DNA of 64,000 bases from Planctomycetales bacterium (GTDB taxonomy: Bacteria; Planctomycetota; Planctomycetia; Isosphaerales; Isosphaeraceae). Location of the stretch: contig DAIDKV010000269.1 in the NCBI GenBank assembly GCA_027449865.1, positions 1-64,000 on the forward strand, read 5' to 3'. Under the pieces are notes generated by a model. It ran no database searches. It saw only the letters and a list, made by a program, of their open reading frames with translations, and was not told where the DNA came from. The position numbers and the translations under genes are program-made. Shown here piece after piece: positions 46,972-56,076 of the stretch. Numbering within the stretch: the stretch's first letter is position 1; the number at the start of each line of letters is the position of its first letter.

Positions 46972-48174
46972 TCAGTTCGCCCGGGGGTTCAGGGCCGGCG
47001 AGCCGGGAAGGGGCGGAAGCGAGGCGGTGTCCTCCGTCGTCGGCCTGGTCTGGGCGACCAGCTTTCCGGCGGCCTTGCGAACGGCCTCGGAGGCGTCGGT
47101 GCGGGCCATTTCGGTCAGCCGGCGCTTCACCGAGTTCGACTTCAGTGGCGACATCGCCTCGATCGCGCTGAGCCGGACGACCTCTTCAGGGTCGCGCGAG
47201 AGCTGAATCAGCCAGATGGCCGGATCGACGTCGCTTCGGTCCTTGAGCATCGGGATGACGGCCATCCGCTGCTGAGGATCCGGGCTGAAGATCAGACTGC
47301 CGAGGGTGATCTGCTCGTTGCTAAGCTTTCGGTCGCCCTTGAGGATTGCGTGGGCGGCGGCCCGGATCAGGGCGTCGGGATCGTGCAGGCGGGAGAGCAG
47401 GACGTCGTCGGTCAGCAGAAGGTTCCGCTTGGCGAAGGAGACGAGGATCTGCTTGCGGACCTCGGGGATATCCTTTTCGAGGTAGGCCAGGGCAGGGGCG
47501 GCGGCGCTATCGATCGGCAGGGCGCCTAGGCAGGCGACGGCGGCCACGAGAGTACGGGCGTCGTTGTATCCAAGGCACCGGATGACCGGCTGATAGAGGC
47601 CCTCCTTCCACTTCACGAGGGCCGTCTCCTCGGCCTCGGTGAGCGGACGAGAGGGAAGCCAGACCCAGAGCCGGGCGATGGCGTCGAGGCCCGCGGCGCG
47701 GAGGTTGGGGTCGGAGTCGCCCAGGCTCGCGGTGAGCAGGTCGTGCATGGGCGGGAGCGACTCCGCCCATCGGGTGTGGGCCGGTTCGATGGCGAAGCCG
47801 TCGAGGATCAGTGCGGCCGCGCCCACCGAAGCGATCCGTCCAGCGGCCTTGTAACCGAGGAAGCCGGTCCGGAGTCCCGAGAGAACGCCCAGCCATCCGA
47901 CCGCCTCCTCGTCCGAATACGGCTTGCGGAGTCCATCCTTGGGCGGAGTGAGCCGGCGATGGATCTCGGCGACGGCCTTCGGATCGCTGATCTTCACGGC
48001 GGCGGCCAGATCGGCCAGAGTGCTCGACTCGCCGATGGCCGACGCGGCCGAGTGTCCCGCGTCGGGTCGGGCACCCGAGAGCCCGTACCTGATGCCGACG
48101 ACCGCCACGGCCACGATGGCGACGCACCCCAGGATGCCCGCGACTCTCCGCCCCGCACCCCGTCGATCCGGCAT
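46972..48174 (-). CDS. Membrane-anchored HEAT-repeat protein
   Basis: A 400-residue protein with a basic N-terminus, one membrane helix at about 10-32 (GILGCVAIVAVAVVGIRYGL) and an outside region of helical HEAT-like repeats (for example DDVLLSRLHDPDALIRAAAHAILKG and DPEEVVRLSAIEAMSPLKS). The start at 48174 (MPDRRGAG) follows GGGAGG with good spacing. HEAT arrays bind other proteins; the partner is unknown. The protein encoded next door, divergently at 48441, also ends in HEAT repeats, hinting at a related function. Confidence 0.82.
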   Translation of the reverse strand: MPDRRGAGRRVAGILGCVAIVAVAVVGIRYGLSGARPDAGHSAASAIGESSTLADLAAAVKISDPKAVAEIHRRLTPPKDGLRKPYSDEEAVGWLGVLSGLRTGFLGYKAAGRIASVGAAALILDGFAIEPAHTRWAESLPPMHDLLTASLGDSDPNLRAAGLDAIARLWVWLPSRPLTEAEETALVKWKEGLYQPVIRCLGYNDARTLVAAVACLGALPIDSAAAPALAYLEKDIPEVRKQILVSFAKRNLLLTDDVLLSRLHDPDALIRAAAHAILKGDRKLSNEQITLGSLIFSPDPQQRMAVIPMLKDRSDVDPAIWLIQLSRDPEEVVRLSAIEAMSPLKSNSVKRRLTEMARTDASEAVRKAAGKLVAQTRPTTEDTASLPPLPGSPALNPRAN

Positions 48175-48440
48175 GGCTGCCTCCCTGCGAAATCCCTGGG
48201 ACGCCCCGAATGCCCGCCACCCTGCGGGCGCGGCCTCCCTTCGCGACGACAACTTAGCAGGACGCCCAAACCCGGCAAGGGCATTTTCCCTCAAGTCGGA
48301 TGGCTCGCCGACCGAACCCCGACCCAGAGACCGAATGGATGGACAGTGTCCGGATTTCCGCTAGACTGTCACGACCGGTCGCATCGATCCATGGTTCGTC
48401 GGCCGACTGGAAGTCGGCGTCCCATCCGGAGGGTAGGGGC

Positions 48441-50072
48441 ATGATGATCGTCCTCAATTGTCCCGGCTGCAAGAAGCGGTATGAGCTTGACAGCGCGCTG
48501 GCTGGCAAGAAGTCGCGTTGCAAGCAATGCGGCGAGGTTTTTCGGATTCCGGTTCCGACCGCCCGAATGATCGAATCGTCGGGGCCGTCGCCATCAGCTG
48601 CGCCCGCGCTGGGCAAGTTACCTCCGTTGCGCGAGACCGCACCGCTGACCGGCCTGCTCGAGGGCGAGCCGCTCCCTTCGCGACCGGTTCGCCCCGCGTC
48701 CCGACCGATCGCTGCCGCGCCAGCGTCCGTGATCCCGCCAAGGGCCCGGCCGTCGGTGATCGACGACTCCGACGACGAGATTCCCCGCCCGATCCGGACG
48801 TCGTATCGCCGTGCCCGGCGATCGTTGGCCGACGAAGGCGATTCCGAGATCGGCGTCACGGCGTTCGGTTGGTACACGCTGTTCAGCGGCGTGGCGCTGT
48901 TACTGTATTACGCCTTCATTGGGATCTTCGAGCCCGACATCCGACTTGCGTACATGGTTTTCGGCGGCGGGGTGATCGTCCTGTTCGGGATTGGTCTGCT
49001 CCTCTGCGCCTGGGGGAACATCTGGCTGGTCGTCGTTTCGTTCCGGGACGATGTTCTTCAGGGCTTGCTCTGCCTCTTCGTGCCGCTGTATGCGCTGATT
49101 TTTATCCTGAATCGGTGGAGTGAGCGGCGAGGAGTATTCGCGCTGATGTCGGCCCCGGCTGTTGCGTTGCTGATGAATATCCTGATGATGCTGGTGGTCT
49201 CGTTCACGACCGGCGGTCGGCTCTCGGGATACCCAGGAATTATTAGCTCCAGCGATACCCCCGTTCCCGATGCTTCTCGGGTGGAGGTTCCGCCGCGGTT
49301 TAGCCCGAACATGTTCCCGACCCCCGCGCCGGCCCCTTTTCCGGCGCCAGGACCTGGGTTCCCGAGGATCGCGCCGAGAGGTGGATTCGCGCCCGCTCCT
49401 CAGGTCTCGCCACCTTCGGCCCCCATCCCAACGCCCCGGAAGCCGTCGCCTCCGGATCCGGACGTCCCGGCCGGCGCCGACGCGATCACGCGATCGCTGA
49501 TCGAGCTGAAATCGAACGACGGGTGGAAGCGAGGCCGGGCGCTGGAGCGGCTCCAGCGATCGACGCCCGACGGGCGAGTCGACCAGGTGGTGGCGATGGT
49601 CCTGCCGATGCTCGAAGACGACGAAATGTTCCGGGTGGTCGAGGCGGAGAAGACGCTGGCGGTCTGGCGGTCCCCGGAGGCGAGGCGTGGCCTGATCGGC
49701 CGGCTGATCGACACTCGTCCGTTCGTCCGGAGCGAGGCGATCAAGGCGCTCGGGCACTACCGCGACACAACCGCCGCCGAGGCGATTGTGCGTGTGATGA
49801 AGGAAGACATCTTCGCCACCGACGAGGCCCTGAAGGCAATGGGTGAGGTGGCAGAGCCGGCGTTGATCCCGGTCCTCCGAAGCGGCGACCCGGACCTGCG
49901 CACGCGTGCCTGCCGGATTCTGGCGCAGGTCGGAGGGCAGGCGACGCTCCTGGAAATGCGATCGCTGCCAACCGATCCCGACCTGGGCGTCCGGATGGCC
50001 GCGCAGGACGCCTGGAAGCGAATCGTCGCCCGGGTCGGCCTGCCTCCCCGTCCGGCACGCGGCACCAGGTAA
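48441..50072 (+). CDS. MJ0042 zinc-finger, membrane and HEAT-repeat protein
   Basis: A 543-residue protein of three parts. Residues 1-37 are an MJ0042-type zinc finger with Cys7, Cys10, Cys27 and Cys30 (NCPGCKKRYEL, RCKQCGEVFRI). After a Pro/Arg-rich linker come about four membrane helices at roughly 143-255 (FGWYTLFSGVALLLYYAF; VLFGIGLLLCAWGNIWLVVV). A long Pro-rich outer linker leads to HEAT-like repeats at about 355-530 (SEAIKALGHYRDTTAAEAIVR). GGAGGG precedes the start at 48441. This architecture recurs in planctomycetes, but its function is unknown. It is divergent from the other HEAT gene. Confidence 0.85.
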   Translation: MMIVLNCPGCKKRYELDSALAGKKSRCKQCGEVFRIPVPTARMIESSGPSPSAAPALGKLPPLRETAPLTGLLEGEPLPSRPVRPASRPIAAAPASVIPPRARPSVIDDSDDEIPRPIRTSYRRARRSLADEGDSEIGVTAFGWYTLFSGVALLLYYAFIGIFEPDIRLAYMVFGGGVIVLFGIGLLLCAWGNIWLVVVSFRDDVLQGLLCLFVPLYALIFILNRWSERRGVFALMSAPAVALLMNILMMLVVSFTTGGRLSGYPGIISSSDTPVPDASRVEVPPRFSPNMFPTPAPAPFPAPGPGFPRIAPRGGFAPAPQVSPPSAPIPTPRKPSPPDPDVPAGADAITRSLIELKSNDGWKRGRALERLQRSTPDGRVDQVVAMVLPMLEDDEMFRVVEAEKTLAVWRSPEARRGLIGRLIDTRPFVRSEAIKALGHYRDTTAAEAIVRVMKEDIFATDEALKAMGEVAEPALIPVLRSGDPDLRTRACRILAQVGGQATLLEMRSLPTDPDLGVRMAAQDAWKRIVARVGLPPRPARGTR

Positions 50073-50076
50073 GACC

Positions 50077-50222
50077 AGGAGGAACCACGAAAGACACGAA
50101 GGAGACACGAAAGAAGGTCGATCCAGCCGCGAGTCAGGCATCTTCTCGCTGTGAATGGCCTTCAGCACATCCAGGCTACTCCTTCTTCTTTCGTGTGCTT
50201 CGTGTTTTTCGTGGTTCCTCCT
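50077..50222. repeat. Inverted repeat built from CACGAA-type units
   Basis: The left arm (50077-50117) and right arm (about 50181-50222) are near-perfect inverted copies over about 40 bp, differing by a 2-nt insertion and a few bases. Each arm starts AGGAGGAACCACGAAA and contains three degenerate ACACGAA(A/G) steps. It sits exactly between two convergent genes, so it may terminate both transcripts. Related 'ACCACGAAGACACGAAG' stretches recur in genomes of several phyla, but the origin is unsettled. Confidence 0.88.
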
Positions 50223-50229
50223 CGTCTGC

Positions 50230-52248
50230 TCACGGCAGGCGAGTGAGGGCAGCGCGGGCGACGTCGGCGGCGATCGAGCCGGGCGCTCCGTGGTCGCGGG
50301 CGAATTCGAGGTGCGGCCGGGCGGCGGCGGGGTTGCGCGTCCGGATGGCTTCGAGCCCGAGGAACGCGTGGACCTCCGCGAGATGCCGCTGGCTCCGCGC
50401 CGAGGCGAGCAGGGCATTGGCGTCGATATCGCCGTGGAAGTAGCGGAGGATCGGGTCGGGCCACTGGCCGCGCGGGGTGTTCACCACGGCCTCGTCGAGG
50501 AGGCGACGCGCCTCGGCCTCGCGTGGAGTCCCTCGGGCCCCAAGGATCGCCAGCAGGCCCATGTACGGGCTAAACGGGTCGTGCCAGCCCTTGAGCATCA
50601 GGTAGGCACGAGCATCATTGTCGGCCCATTCCGCTCCCGACCCGAGCCGCGCCCAGCCCCGGGCGATGTAGAGTTCGGCCCGTCGCGGGTCCAGGGCGAT
50701 CGCCCTGTCATAATCGGAGAGGGCGCCGGCCCAGTCGCCCCCCTCGCGGCGGACATTCCCTCGATCCTGGTACACGGCGACGCCGGCCCCCTTTGGATCG
50801 AGGCGGAGGGCCATGTCGAAATCGCGAATCGCCTCGTCGCGGTGGCCAAGCTGCGCCTGAATCCGCCCGATCGCCGCATAGGCCGGGGCCATCCTCGGAG
50901 CGATCTCGACGGTCGCCGAGTAATCCTCGAGCGCCCGCTCGTTCATCCCGAGGCGGAGGAAGACCTCGGCCCGATTGAACCGGGTGATCGGATTTTTGGG
51001 TTCGAGCTGGATGGCCTCGCTGAGGTCGGCGATGGCCTGATCGTAATGGCCGATCGCGAAGTGGGCCCGACCGCGGTTGGTGAAGGCCCCGGCATTCTTG
51101 TCATCCAGTTCGAGAGCGCGGTCATAATCGGCGATCGCGCGTTCGTATTGCCCCAGCGCGGTCTGAACGGCGCCCCGGTTCTGATAGGCCTTTCCCTTCC
51201 TGGGGTCGAGCTGGATGGCCCTGTCGAGGTCGCGCAGGGCGCTGTCATACCGGCCAAGACGGTAGAGGACGCCGCCCCGGTCCTTGTATCCTCCAGCGAA
51301 TTCGGGCATCAGCCGGATGACCGCGTCATAATCCTTCAGCGCCAGTTCGTTTTGCCCGAGACGGGCGTGGGCTGCGCCCCGGTAGCTGTAGGCCTTCTCG
51401 TAGTTCGGATCGATCGCGATGGCCTGGTCGAGGTCGGCGACGGCCTTCTCGTTCTCCCCCTGGAGGTAATGCGCGATACCCCGGCTGGCGTATCCTCGTG
51501 AGTGCCTGGGATCCATCTGGATGGCGCGGTCGTAGTCGGCGAATGCCTCGGCGAGCAGGTTCCGGTCGAGCAGGATATCGCCCCGGCCGACGTAGGAATT
51601 GGCGTCAGTCGGGTAGATCGAGATGGCCATGTTGTACGCTTCGATGGCGGCGGGGGCCTGGCCGAGCCGGTGATACGCCTGGCCGAGGCCCTGATAGGCG
51701 GCGGCGCGTCCGTGTCGCATCTCTCCGGAACGGTTCGGAGGCCAACCGCCTGCCACACCGCTCAGGTTGAAGTGGGGGATGTTATCCCAACGGTTCCAAA
51801 GGACCACCGCCTGCTGGAAGCTCTCAAGCGCTTCCTGGTCGCGGCCCAGCATCAAAAGCGCGATGCCGCGGTTACCGAAGGCTTCCGGATACCAGGGATC
51901 GGGGCTAGGAAGGATGATTCCGGCCGTTGTCTCATTGAAGGCGCCCTGGAATACTCCCGCGACGTGGGCACTATAGCCGTTGACCCAATCGAAGTCCGCA
52001 ATCGCTTTTTCGGGCTGATTGGTCGCGACAAAGCAAGCGCCTCGCTTGAGCCGGACCTCCATGTCGCGACGGTGTCTTTCGAGCACCCGGTCAAAGTAGG
52101 GGATGGCCTCGGCGTATCGGTGGGCCCTGTACAGTTCAAGCCCCTGGTTGCGATCGGCGTGGGTCGGATCCGCGAGCGCGGGTTGGCCAAGAAGTATGGT
52201 TGCCGCCGTCGTCAGGACGATCCATCGCGCGATCCCTGGCGTCCTCAT
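50230..52248 (-). CDS. Long secreted TPR protein
   Basis: A 672-residue exported protein with a signal peptide (MRTPGIARWIVLTTAATILLG) and AGAGGGA before the 52248 start. It consists almost entirely of about 14 TPR repeats of 34 residues, many strongly conserved (AIADYDRALELDDKNAGAFTNRG; AIADLSEAIQLEPKNPITRFN). A less regular C-terminal part ends in LEFARDHGAPG. TPR arrays act as protein docking surfaces; the partner is unknown. Many units use the same ADYDRAI pattern, suggesting recent internal duplication. It is convergent with the zinc-finger/HEAT gene. Confidence 0.9.
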   Translation of the reverse strand: MRTPGIARWIVLTTAATILLGQPALADPTHADRNQGLELYRAHRYAEAIPYFDRVLERHRRDMEVRLKRGACFVATNQPEKAIADFDWVNGYSAHVAGVFQGAFNETTAGIILPSPDPWYPEAFGNRGIALLMLGRDQEALESFQQAVVLWNRWDNIPHFNLSGVAGGWPPNRSGEMRHGRAAAYQGLGQAYHRLGQAPAAIEAYNMAISIYPTDANSYVGRGDILLDRNLLAEAFADYDRAIQMDPRHSRGYASRGIAHYLQGENEKAVADLDQAIAIDPNYEKAYSYRGAAHARLGQNELALKDYDAVIRLMPEFAGGYKDRGGVLYRLGRYDSALRDLDRAIQLDPRKGKAYQNRGAVQTALGQYERAIADYDRALELDDKNAGAFTNRGRAHFAIGHYDQAIADLSEAIQLEPKNPITRFNRAEVFLRLGMNERALEDYSATVEIAPRMAPAYAAIGRIQAQLGHRDEAIRDFDMALRLDPKGAGVAVYQDRGNVRREGGDWAGALSDYDRAIALDPRRAELYIARGWARLGSGAEWADNDARAYLMLKGWHDPFSPYMGLLAILGARGTPREAEARRLLDEAVVNTPRGQWPDPILRYFHGDIDANALLASARSQRHLAEVHAFLGLEAIRTRNPAAARPHLEFARDHGAPGSIAADVARAALTRLP

Positions 52249-52378
52249 GATCGTCCCTCTCCCCGCGTCCTTCGGGATCTCGTCCCTCAGATAGGTCGTC
52301 AGGCGAGGGGGGGGTCGATGGGCCGGATGCGAGCCCGGGCGCGGGGGACTTATCAATCGTGAGAGCCGTGTTTGGGAG

Positions 52379-53893
52379 TCACGAAAACCGGGGAAAGCCG
52401 GGCGGACGGGTCGTGTCGGGCGCGACGAATACAAGGGGGATTCTCGGACCATGATGGCCCCGACCGATGGTCAGGGCGTGCCGTCGAATGGCATGCCGCT
52501 GCGTGAAGTGGGGGAGATGCCGCACGATCCGGTGGAATTTCCCGTGGTTTTGGACATGACGGCCGTGGCTCGCAACGGTTGGGTTGCCGCTGGTTGTTCC
52601 CAGGAACGACCCGGTGCCCGAACCGCCGCCACCGACGCCCGCTCCCCCGGTCGATGCCTGGACGGTTTCATTGACCACCGCGGTCGCGTTGATCGCGACG
52701 GTTTTGCCGTCGCTCAGGTGAGTCACCAGCACGCGAACTTCGTACACGCCAGGTGCCGCGTACAGGTTCGCTCCCTGCACTCCGAACGTCCCGTTCGCGT
52801 TCGGGGTCAACATGGCAAACGAGGTGTTTCCGTTGCCCCAGTCGATCTTCGCGCTGTAGCTGGAAGCAGTGTCACCGGCCGACATCGCCGAGAAGGTGCC
52901 GAGTGTCCCGTCGGCGACGCCCGAAGGCCCGGCCACCAGTGTGGCGCCGTTGGGATTCGTATCGAAGTTCAGCAGGACGTTGCTGTTTCCGACGTCGACC
53001 GTCCGGGCGATCGGCGAGGCGAGCCCGCCGCCGCTCGCGGTGACGGTGTAGGTTCCGGGCGCCAGAGGGATCGAGTAGCCACCGGCGTCCATGGTGGTTG
53101 TTGTCCCGACGCCCGCCACGCTGATCGTCACCCCGCCCAGTCCCTCACCGGGTTGATATTCGCCATTGCCCGCGAGGTCGTTGAAGACGACGCCCGTCAG
53201 GTAGGCTCCCGTGTAGCTCGACCCGGCCAGGTCGATCGTGGTGTCGGTCTGCTGGTAGGCGAAGGGGATGTTATAGCCCTGGGTCACCTGCGATGCGATC
53301 CCGATGCCCACCTGCCGCATCAGCGCGTCTTGCCCACCGATGTCGAGCAGCATGATCCGGTGCCCGAGGTCGGAAACGCCCTGGTCGACAATCAGGTTCG
53401 AGAGACTGTAGGCGGCGTCGGTCGCGGCATAATTGGCCGGAAACCCACCGCCGTAGGCCGAGGGCTGGGTATTGGTTTCGATGCTCTCCGCCCAGCCGTT
53501 GGCGACGAAACCGGTCTGAGCGATCCGACCGCCCGGGTCGACGCCCAACGGAGTCACGTGCGCGAAGTAGTTCTGCGCGATCATGTCCTGCGAGTGCAGC
53601 CGGGCCGATTCGACGAGCAAGGGATTCATCGCCAGCGGCTGCGAGGCCGCGACGGTCGACAGGTCGATCCCCAGCGAGACGCCATAGGCGCCCGGGTTGA
53701 ACCGGGCGTCGTTGAGAAGCGTCAGATAGTATTGCTCGACGGCCGTCGGTGTGAAGCCCGAGAGCATCGACCGTTCCTCGAGCGGCTCGGTCAAGGGCCG
53801 TCGGGCGCGCCGGCGTGGCGAGAGGCGCGTCGGGTTGCGGGGCAAGGGAAGCCTCGGAGCCGGTTCGCTCGGGTCGGGCCGATCCCGCTCCAT
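52379..53893 (-). CDS. Secreted CAP-domain protein with LEER N-terminal motif
   Basis: About 504 residues from 53893 (MERDRPD); the frame extends to a TTG at 54013 without a ribosome site. The N-terminus is Arg/Pro-rich and reads PLTEPLEERSMLS (34-45), the LExR-type motif that opens many large exported planctomycete proteins and replaces a classical signal peptide. A CAP/SCP domain follows (about 50-205; VESARLHSQDMIAQNYFAHV and WAESIETNT hold likely His/Glu site residues). Then come an SdrD-B-like beta domain (YLTGVVFNDLAGNGEYQPGE) and a PKD-like domain. The C-terminal 90 residues are basic, with many His. It is probably a surface protein of unknown activity. Confidence 0.85.
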   Translation of the reverse strand: MERDRPDPSEPAPRLPLPRNPTRLSPRRRARRPLTEPLEERSMLSGFTPTAVEQYYLTLLNDARFNPGAYGVSLGIDLSTVAASQPLAMNPLLVESARLHSQDMIAQNYFAHVTPLGVDPGGRIAQTGFVANGWAESIETNTQPSAYGGGFPANYAATDAAYSLSNLIVDQGVSDLGHRIMLLDIGGQDALMRQVGIGIASQVTQGYNIPFAYQQTDTTIDLAGSSYTGAYLTGVVFNDLAGNGEYQPGEGLGGVTISVAGVGTTTTMDAGGYSIPLAPGTYTVTASGGGLASPIARTVDVGNSNVLLNFDTNPNGATLVAGPSGVADGTLGTFSAMSAGDTASSYSAKIDWGNGNTSFAMLTPNANGTFGVQGANLYAAPGVYEVRVLVTHLSDGKTVAINATAVVNETVQASTGGAGVGGGGSGTGSFLGTTSGNPTVASHGRHVQNHGKFHRIVRHLPHFTQRHAIRRHALTIGRGHHGPRIPLVFVAPDTTRPPGFPRFS

Positions 53894-54110
53894 CCGATTG
53901 GGGGAGGATCGTGCGGCCTCGCGGATCGAGCGTCCACGCTCGCGGTCGTCAGGACTCGGACAAAACAACTTTAGGCCATCTCCCGCCCGACCGCCAGACC
54001 CTACCTGTTGCAAATAATCGACACATTAGACTCAGGAATTACGATCGAGGAATCAGGAGCTAGAATACGCCCTCGCGATCCGGCGCCCGCCACTGGCCCT
54101 TCCGATCAAC

Positions 54111-55085
54111 TCACATCTGGCCGCCCCGATCGAATCGTTCGCCCGGCTGCACGCGATGACCGCGGAGGAACTCGGCGGCGGAAACTGGTTTCTTGCCCAC
54201 GAGCTGGACGACCCTCAGTTGCACGGCGCCCTCGCCGGCCGCGACGATCAGGCGGTCCCCATCCGCTTCGAGGACCTCACCGGGTTGGCCAGCCCCGTCG
54301 ACAACAGTCGTCTTGTAGATAATCAGTCGGGTCGGCTCGCGCGACGAGTCGGGGCGGGGGTGCCAGGTGGTCGAGGCGATCGGCCAGGGCTGCATCGCCC
54401 GGACGTGGTTGTGGACGGCCCGAGCGGGGCGGGACCAGTCGATCAGGCCATCCTCCTTGCGGAGCTTGGGAGCCCGTGTGACTTTCGACTTGTCTTGCGG
54501 AATGATCGGCACCTCGCCCGCCGCCAGCCGGGCGATGGTATCGGCGACGAGCGGGGCGCCGAGCCGGGCGAGGCGTGCCTCCAGCTCGCCGGCCGTCTCG
54601 TCGGGATCGATCGGAGTCTCGGCGACGGCGATCATGCCACCGGCGTCGATCCGGGGTGTCATCCGGATCACGGTGACGCCGCTGGTGGCGTCGCCGTTCT
54701 GGATCGCCCGGGCCACCGGCGAGGCGCCCCGGTAGGCCGGCAGGACCGAACCGTGCAGGTTGATCCCGCCGAGGCGAGGGATCGTCAGCAGGTCAGCCGA
54801 GAGGATCTGCCCGTAAGCCGCGGTGACGAGCAGGTCGGGCGCGAGGGCACGGATGTGGTCGAGGCTCTCGGACGCATTGACGTCCTCGGGCTGAAAGACG
54901 GGGACGCCGCGGGCCTGGGCGGCTTTCTTGATTGCGGCCGGGATGATCTCCTGCTTGCGACCCTGCGGCCGATCGGGCTGGGTCACCAGGGCCGCGACCT
55001 GGTGGCCCGAGTCGACCAGGTGCTCGAAGGCCGGCAGAGCGAAGTCGCCCGTGCCGAGGAAGATCAGCCGGATCGGGGGCGTCAT
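54111..55085 (-). CDS. fmt: Methionyl-tRNA formyltransferase
   Basis: A 324-residue enzyme transferring a formyl group from 10-formyl-THF to Met-tRNA(fMet), needed for efficient bacterial initiation. The catalytic residues are Asn109, His111 (GGINLHGSVLPAYRGASPV) and Asp147 (RIDAGGM). The C-terminal OB-like domain holds tRNA-binding basic residues. It lies 15 bp downstream of the peptide deformylase gene, so the two form the usual def-fmt pair that adds and later removes the N-formyl group. Confidence 0.96.
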   Translation of the reverse strand: MTPPIRLIFLGTGDFALPAFEHLVDSGHQVAALVTQPDRPQGRKQEIIPAAIKKAAQARGVPVFQPEDVNASESLDHIRALAPDLLVTAAYGQILSADLLTIPRLGGINLHGSVLPAYRGASPVARAIQNGDATSGVTVIRMTPRIDAGGMIAVAETPIDPDETAGELEARLARLGAPLVADTIARLAAGEVPIIPQDKSKVTRAPKLRKEDGLIDWSRPARAVHNHVRAMQPWPIASTTWHPRPDSSREPTRLIIYKTTVVDGAGQPGEVLEADGDRLIVAAGEGAVQLRVVQLVGKKPVSAAEFLRGHRVQPGERFDRGGQM

Positions 55086-55100
55086 GGGTCGGTCGCCTTC

Positions 55101-55754
55101 TCAATCGGTGGGGGCGGGAGATTCCTCGACGGACGGCTCGTTCTCGACGACGGGCGGCCTCGGCAGGTCGACCATCGGCGGATGAGGCATCTCCTCCAGC
55201 CGACGCTTCAGCTCGTCGTCGGGCGGGATGGTTCCCTCTCGCTGTCCTAGCAGGTAGATTCGTTCGAACTCGCGAATCTTCTCCTCGGCGTTGCGCAGGG
55301 CCGGGGCCTCCAGGTAGTCGATGAAGAGCTTGCCTTCGAGGTGATCGGTCTCGTGCTGGATCGCCCGGCCGAAGAGCTCGTCGGCGTCGACCTCGAAGGC
55401 GTTCCCCGAGAGGTCGTACGCCCGAACGCGAATCCGCTTAGGCCGGCGCACCTTCGAGTAAAGCCCCGGCAGACTGAGGCAACCTTCCTCACCCTCGTGC
55501 GCCGAGTGCCGCTTGACGATCTCGGGGTTGATGAAGACCTGCTCCTGATCCTTCTCCGCGGGATCGGCGGTGAGGTTCAGCACGAAGAACCGGAACGGCA
55601 GTGCCACCTGATTGGCGGCCAGACCGATCCCGTTCGCCTCGTACATCAGCTCGAACATCGCCCGAACGTTCGACCGCAGCGCATCGTCGATCCGCTCGAC
55701 CGGGCGCGAGACATACCGGAGCGCAGGATGGGGATACTTGACAATTTCCAGCAC
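55101..55754 (-). CDS. def: Peptide deformylase
   Basis: A 217-residue metalloenzyme removing the formyl group from nascent proteins. The three motifs are complete: GIGLAANQV (42-50, Gln49), EGCLSLPG (90-97, metal ligand Cys92) and QHETDHLEG (133-141, His134, Glu135, His138). I use the GTG at 55754 (VLEIVKYPHP), preceded by GGGAG, rather than the GTG at 55769. A Pro/Glu-rich C-terminal tail of about 35 residues exceeds the usual length. It is the first gene of def-fmt. Confidence 0.96.
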   Translation of the reverse strand: MLEIVKYPHPALRYVSRPVERIDDALRSNVRAMFELMYEANGIGLAANQVALPFRFFVLNLTADPAEKDQEQVFINPEIVKRHSAHEGEEGCLSLPGLYSKVRRPKRIRVRAYDLSGNAFEVDADELFGRAIQHETDHLEGKLFIDYLEAPALRNAEEKIREFERIYLLGQREGTIPPDDELKRRLEEMPHPPMVDLPRPPVVENEPSVEESPAPTD

Positions 55755-56076
55755 GAACCCAGCTCCCACCGAATCGAAAGGAAGACGGCCCCGGAGCCCT
55801 TGCGTCGCGGTCGCGGGGACGCTCGCATGAAGTCCATCTTCATCTTAGGATTCCTGCCGCGAAATCGCCACGGCGCTCGGAAGACCTACGCGTGGAACGA
55901 GCGGCATCATCTGCCAGAATGGCAGCCTGTACCTGGATTCGCAGAGACTACCCCATCACAAATATCTTACAAAAAAGGACTTACAGAAATCATCTCAAAC
56001 AGGCACGCTAGTTGCATTTCCACTATGACCCATCCTCCTAGCAACCCGTATCGACCCGATCCAGGGGCCAAACGAG
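55755..56076. other. Divergent region between def and htpG
   Basis: A 322-bp region. From about 55925 to 56035 it is clearly less GC-rich than its surroundings (ATCACAAATATCTTACAAAA), the sort of patch expected around promoters. I cannot identify a CIRCE element or a heat-shock promoter, and no -35/-10 pair of good quality. Confidence 0.6.
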
